The notes under the pieces: model-generated
The model's database searches: none
What the model was told of the DNA's origin: nothing
What the model saw: only the letters and a program-made list of their open reading frames with translations
Part shown: one piece after another, positions 6,174 through 6,913 of the stretch
Position numbering within the stretch: the first letter of the stretch is position 1
Layout of the letters: each line of letters opens with the position of its first letter
Made by a program: the position numbers and the translations under genes
Origin: an uncultured Chitinophagaceae bacterium
GTDB taxonomy: Bacteria > Bacteroidota > Bacteroidia > Chitinophagales > Chitinophagaceae
Reading direction: 5' to 3'
Assembly (NCBI GenBank): GCA_946479005.1
Contig: CAMLEM010000091.1
Coordinates: forward strand, 1 to 6,913
DNA length: 6,913 nt

Positions 6174-6913
6174 ATGAGAGCGAGAATAACATCGGTGATC
6201 CTGGTCACTCTTTGTATTTGTGGGGCGGGAGCCAGGGCCCAGCAGAAGCCTCATTATACCCAATACATACTCAACCAGTACATCATCAACCCGGCGATCA
6301 CGGGGATCGAGAATTATGTGGATGTCAAGGCCAGTCACCGTCACCAGTGGACAGGTTTGCAGGATGCGCCGGTGACCACTTATTTTACCATTCACGGGGC
6401 CATCGGGAAGGAGGATAATCGCACCACCGCCACTTCATTTTCGCCTCCGGGTGAGAATCCGAGGGGGAGCAGCTACTGGGAAACCTATAATGCGCCGGAA
6501 CCGCATCACGGGATCGGCTTGCAGGTGATCAATGATGTCACGGGTCCGCTCAGCAATCTCACGGCGAATGCTACTTACGCATATCATCTGGGGTTAACGC
6601 CCAGGACCAGTCTTTCCGCTGGTATCGGTTTGGGCTTGAACCGGATAAGCCTGAATGCCTACAAGCTGGATTTTGGAGATGTTACCGTGGACCCGGTGGT
6701 CACAGGTTCAGGGATGCTGAATAAATGGAACCTGGATATGAGTGTGGGTGTGTACCTGTATTCCGCCGATTATTTCATTGGAGTTTCCGCGCAACAGGTT
6801 CTGCCTTCGAAGATCGATTTTTCGAATGGACAGGTAAAACCCGCTGAAGAGGGGAGAGCAGTACCTCACTTATTCGGTACCGCGGGCTATCGTTTCCTGA
6901 TCGGCGATAATTT
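6174..6913 (+). CDS. Second PorP/SprF family protein (3' end outside window)
   Basis: ATG 6174 opens a frame with no stop to the window end (246 complete codons). Residues 1-22 are a signal peptide (MRARITSVILVTLCICGAGA core, cut ARA/Q). The hallmark HYTQYILNQYIINPAITG occupies residues 27-44, the same place as in the other PorP/SprF protein here, followed by the family-typical HRHQWTGLQDAPVTTYFTIHG. Glycine-rich amphipathic strands then continue (for example SLSAGIGLGLNRI and YFIGVSAQQVLPSK), as in the barrel of this family. A polar stretch at about 80-112, rich in Pro, Ser, Thr and Asn, is absent from the upstream paralogue and probably is an extracellular or periplasmic loop. It is probably a T9SS-associated outer-membrane protein. 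Its client, if any, is not visible and may lie downstream. The preceding long inverted repeat may place it under separate expression from the upstream three genes. Confidence 0.9.
   Translation, partial: MRARITSVILVTLCICGAGARAQQKPHYTQYILNQYIINPAITGIENYVDVKASHRHQWTGLQDAPVTTYFTIHGAIGKEDNRTTATSFSPPGENPRGSSYWETYNAPEPHHGIGLQVINDVTGPLSNLTANATYAYHLGLTPRTSLSAGIGLGLNRISLNAYKLDFGDVTVDPVVTGSGMLNKWNLDMSVGVYLYSADYFIGVSAQQVLPSKIDFSNGQVKPAEEGRAVPHLFGTAGYRFLIGDN

Noticed and set aside
6038..6175. The long hairpin as an intrinsic terminator for the upstream operon
   Set aside because: On the + strand the stem is followed by an A-rich stretch, not a U-tract, and it sits directly against the next start codon. 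A terminator role is not excluded but lacks the usual signature.
5925..6395. 156-codon minus-strand open frame across the intergenic repeat
   Set aside because: It overlaps the OmpA domain end, reads through the heptad palindrome and into the second PorP/SprF gene; the low-complexity peptide is a by-product of the repeat.
6212..6418. 68-codon plus-strand open frame near the right end
   Set aside because: It is an out-of-frame shadow of the second PorP/SprF gene, whose own frame has a signal peptide and family hallmarks but no stop within the window.

Overview
The window comes from a Bacteroidota chromosome, most likely a Chitinophagales- or Sphingobacteriales-type organism. Three things support this: a C-terminal sorting domain of the gliding-motility/type IX secretion (T9SS) type B class, two PorP/SprF-family outer-membrane proteins, and A-rich leaders without Shine-Dalgarno sequences ahead of the genes. 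All genes are on the + strand. No RNA gene, CRISPR array, transposase or phage gene was seen.

Layout: (1) bases 1-2967 hold the 3' part of a very large secreted, multidomain adhesin-like protein. It runs from an IgGFc-binding-like N-terminal module through a string of PKD/Ig-like domains to a type B T9SS sorting domain; its true start lies upstream of the window. (2) Bases 3012-4016 encode a complete PorP/SprF-family protein. (3) Bases 4045-6033 encode a complete periplasmic/outer-membrane protein with TPR, PD40 beta-propeller, carboxypeptidase-regulatory-like and OmpA-like peptidoglycan-binding domains, the same order as Porphyromonas PorE. (4) Bases 6034-6173 are intergenic and almost filled by a long inverted repeat built from 7-base units. 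(5) Bases 6174-6913 are the 5' part of a second, divergent PorP/SprF-family gene that runs off the right edge.

The first three genes are tightly spaced (44 and 28 bases) and probably form one operon. The inferred model is that the first product is exported by the T9SS through its type B C-terminal domain, the neighbouring PorP/SprF protein is its dedicated outer-membrane partner for secretion or attachment, and the OmpA-type protein ties the assembly to peptidoglycan. This substrate-SprF-OmpA grouping is a known theme in Bacteroidota rather than a wholly new system. The least explained element is the heptad-repeat hairpin between the OmpA-type gene and the second PorP/SprF gene.
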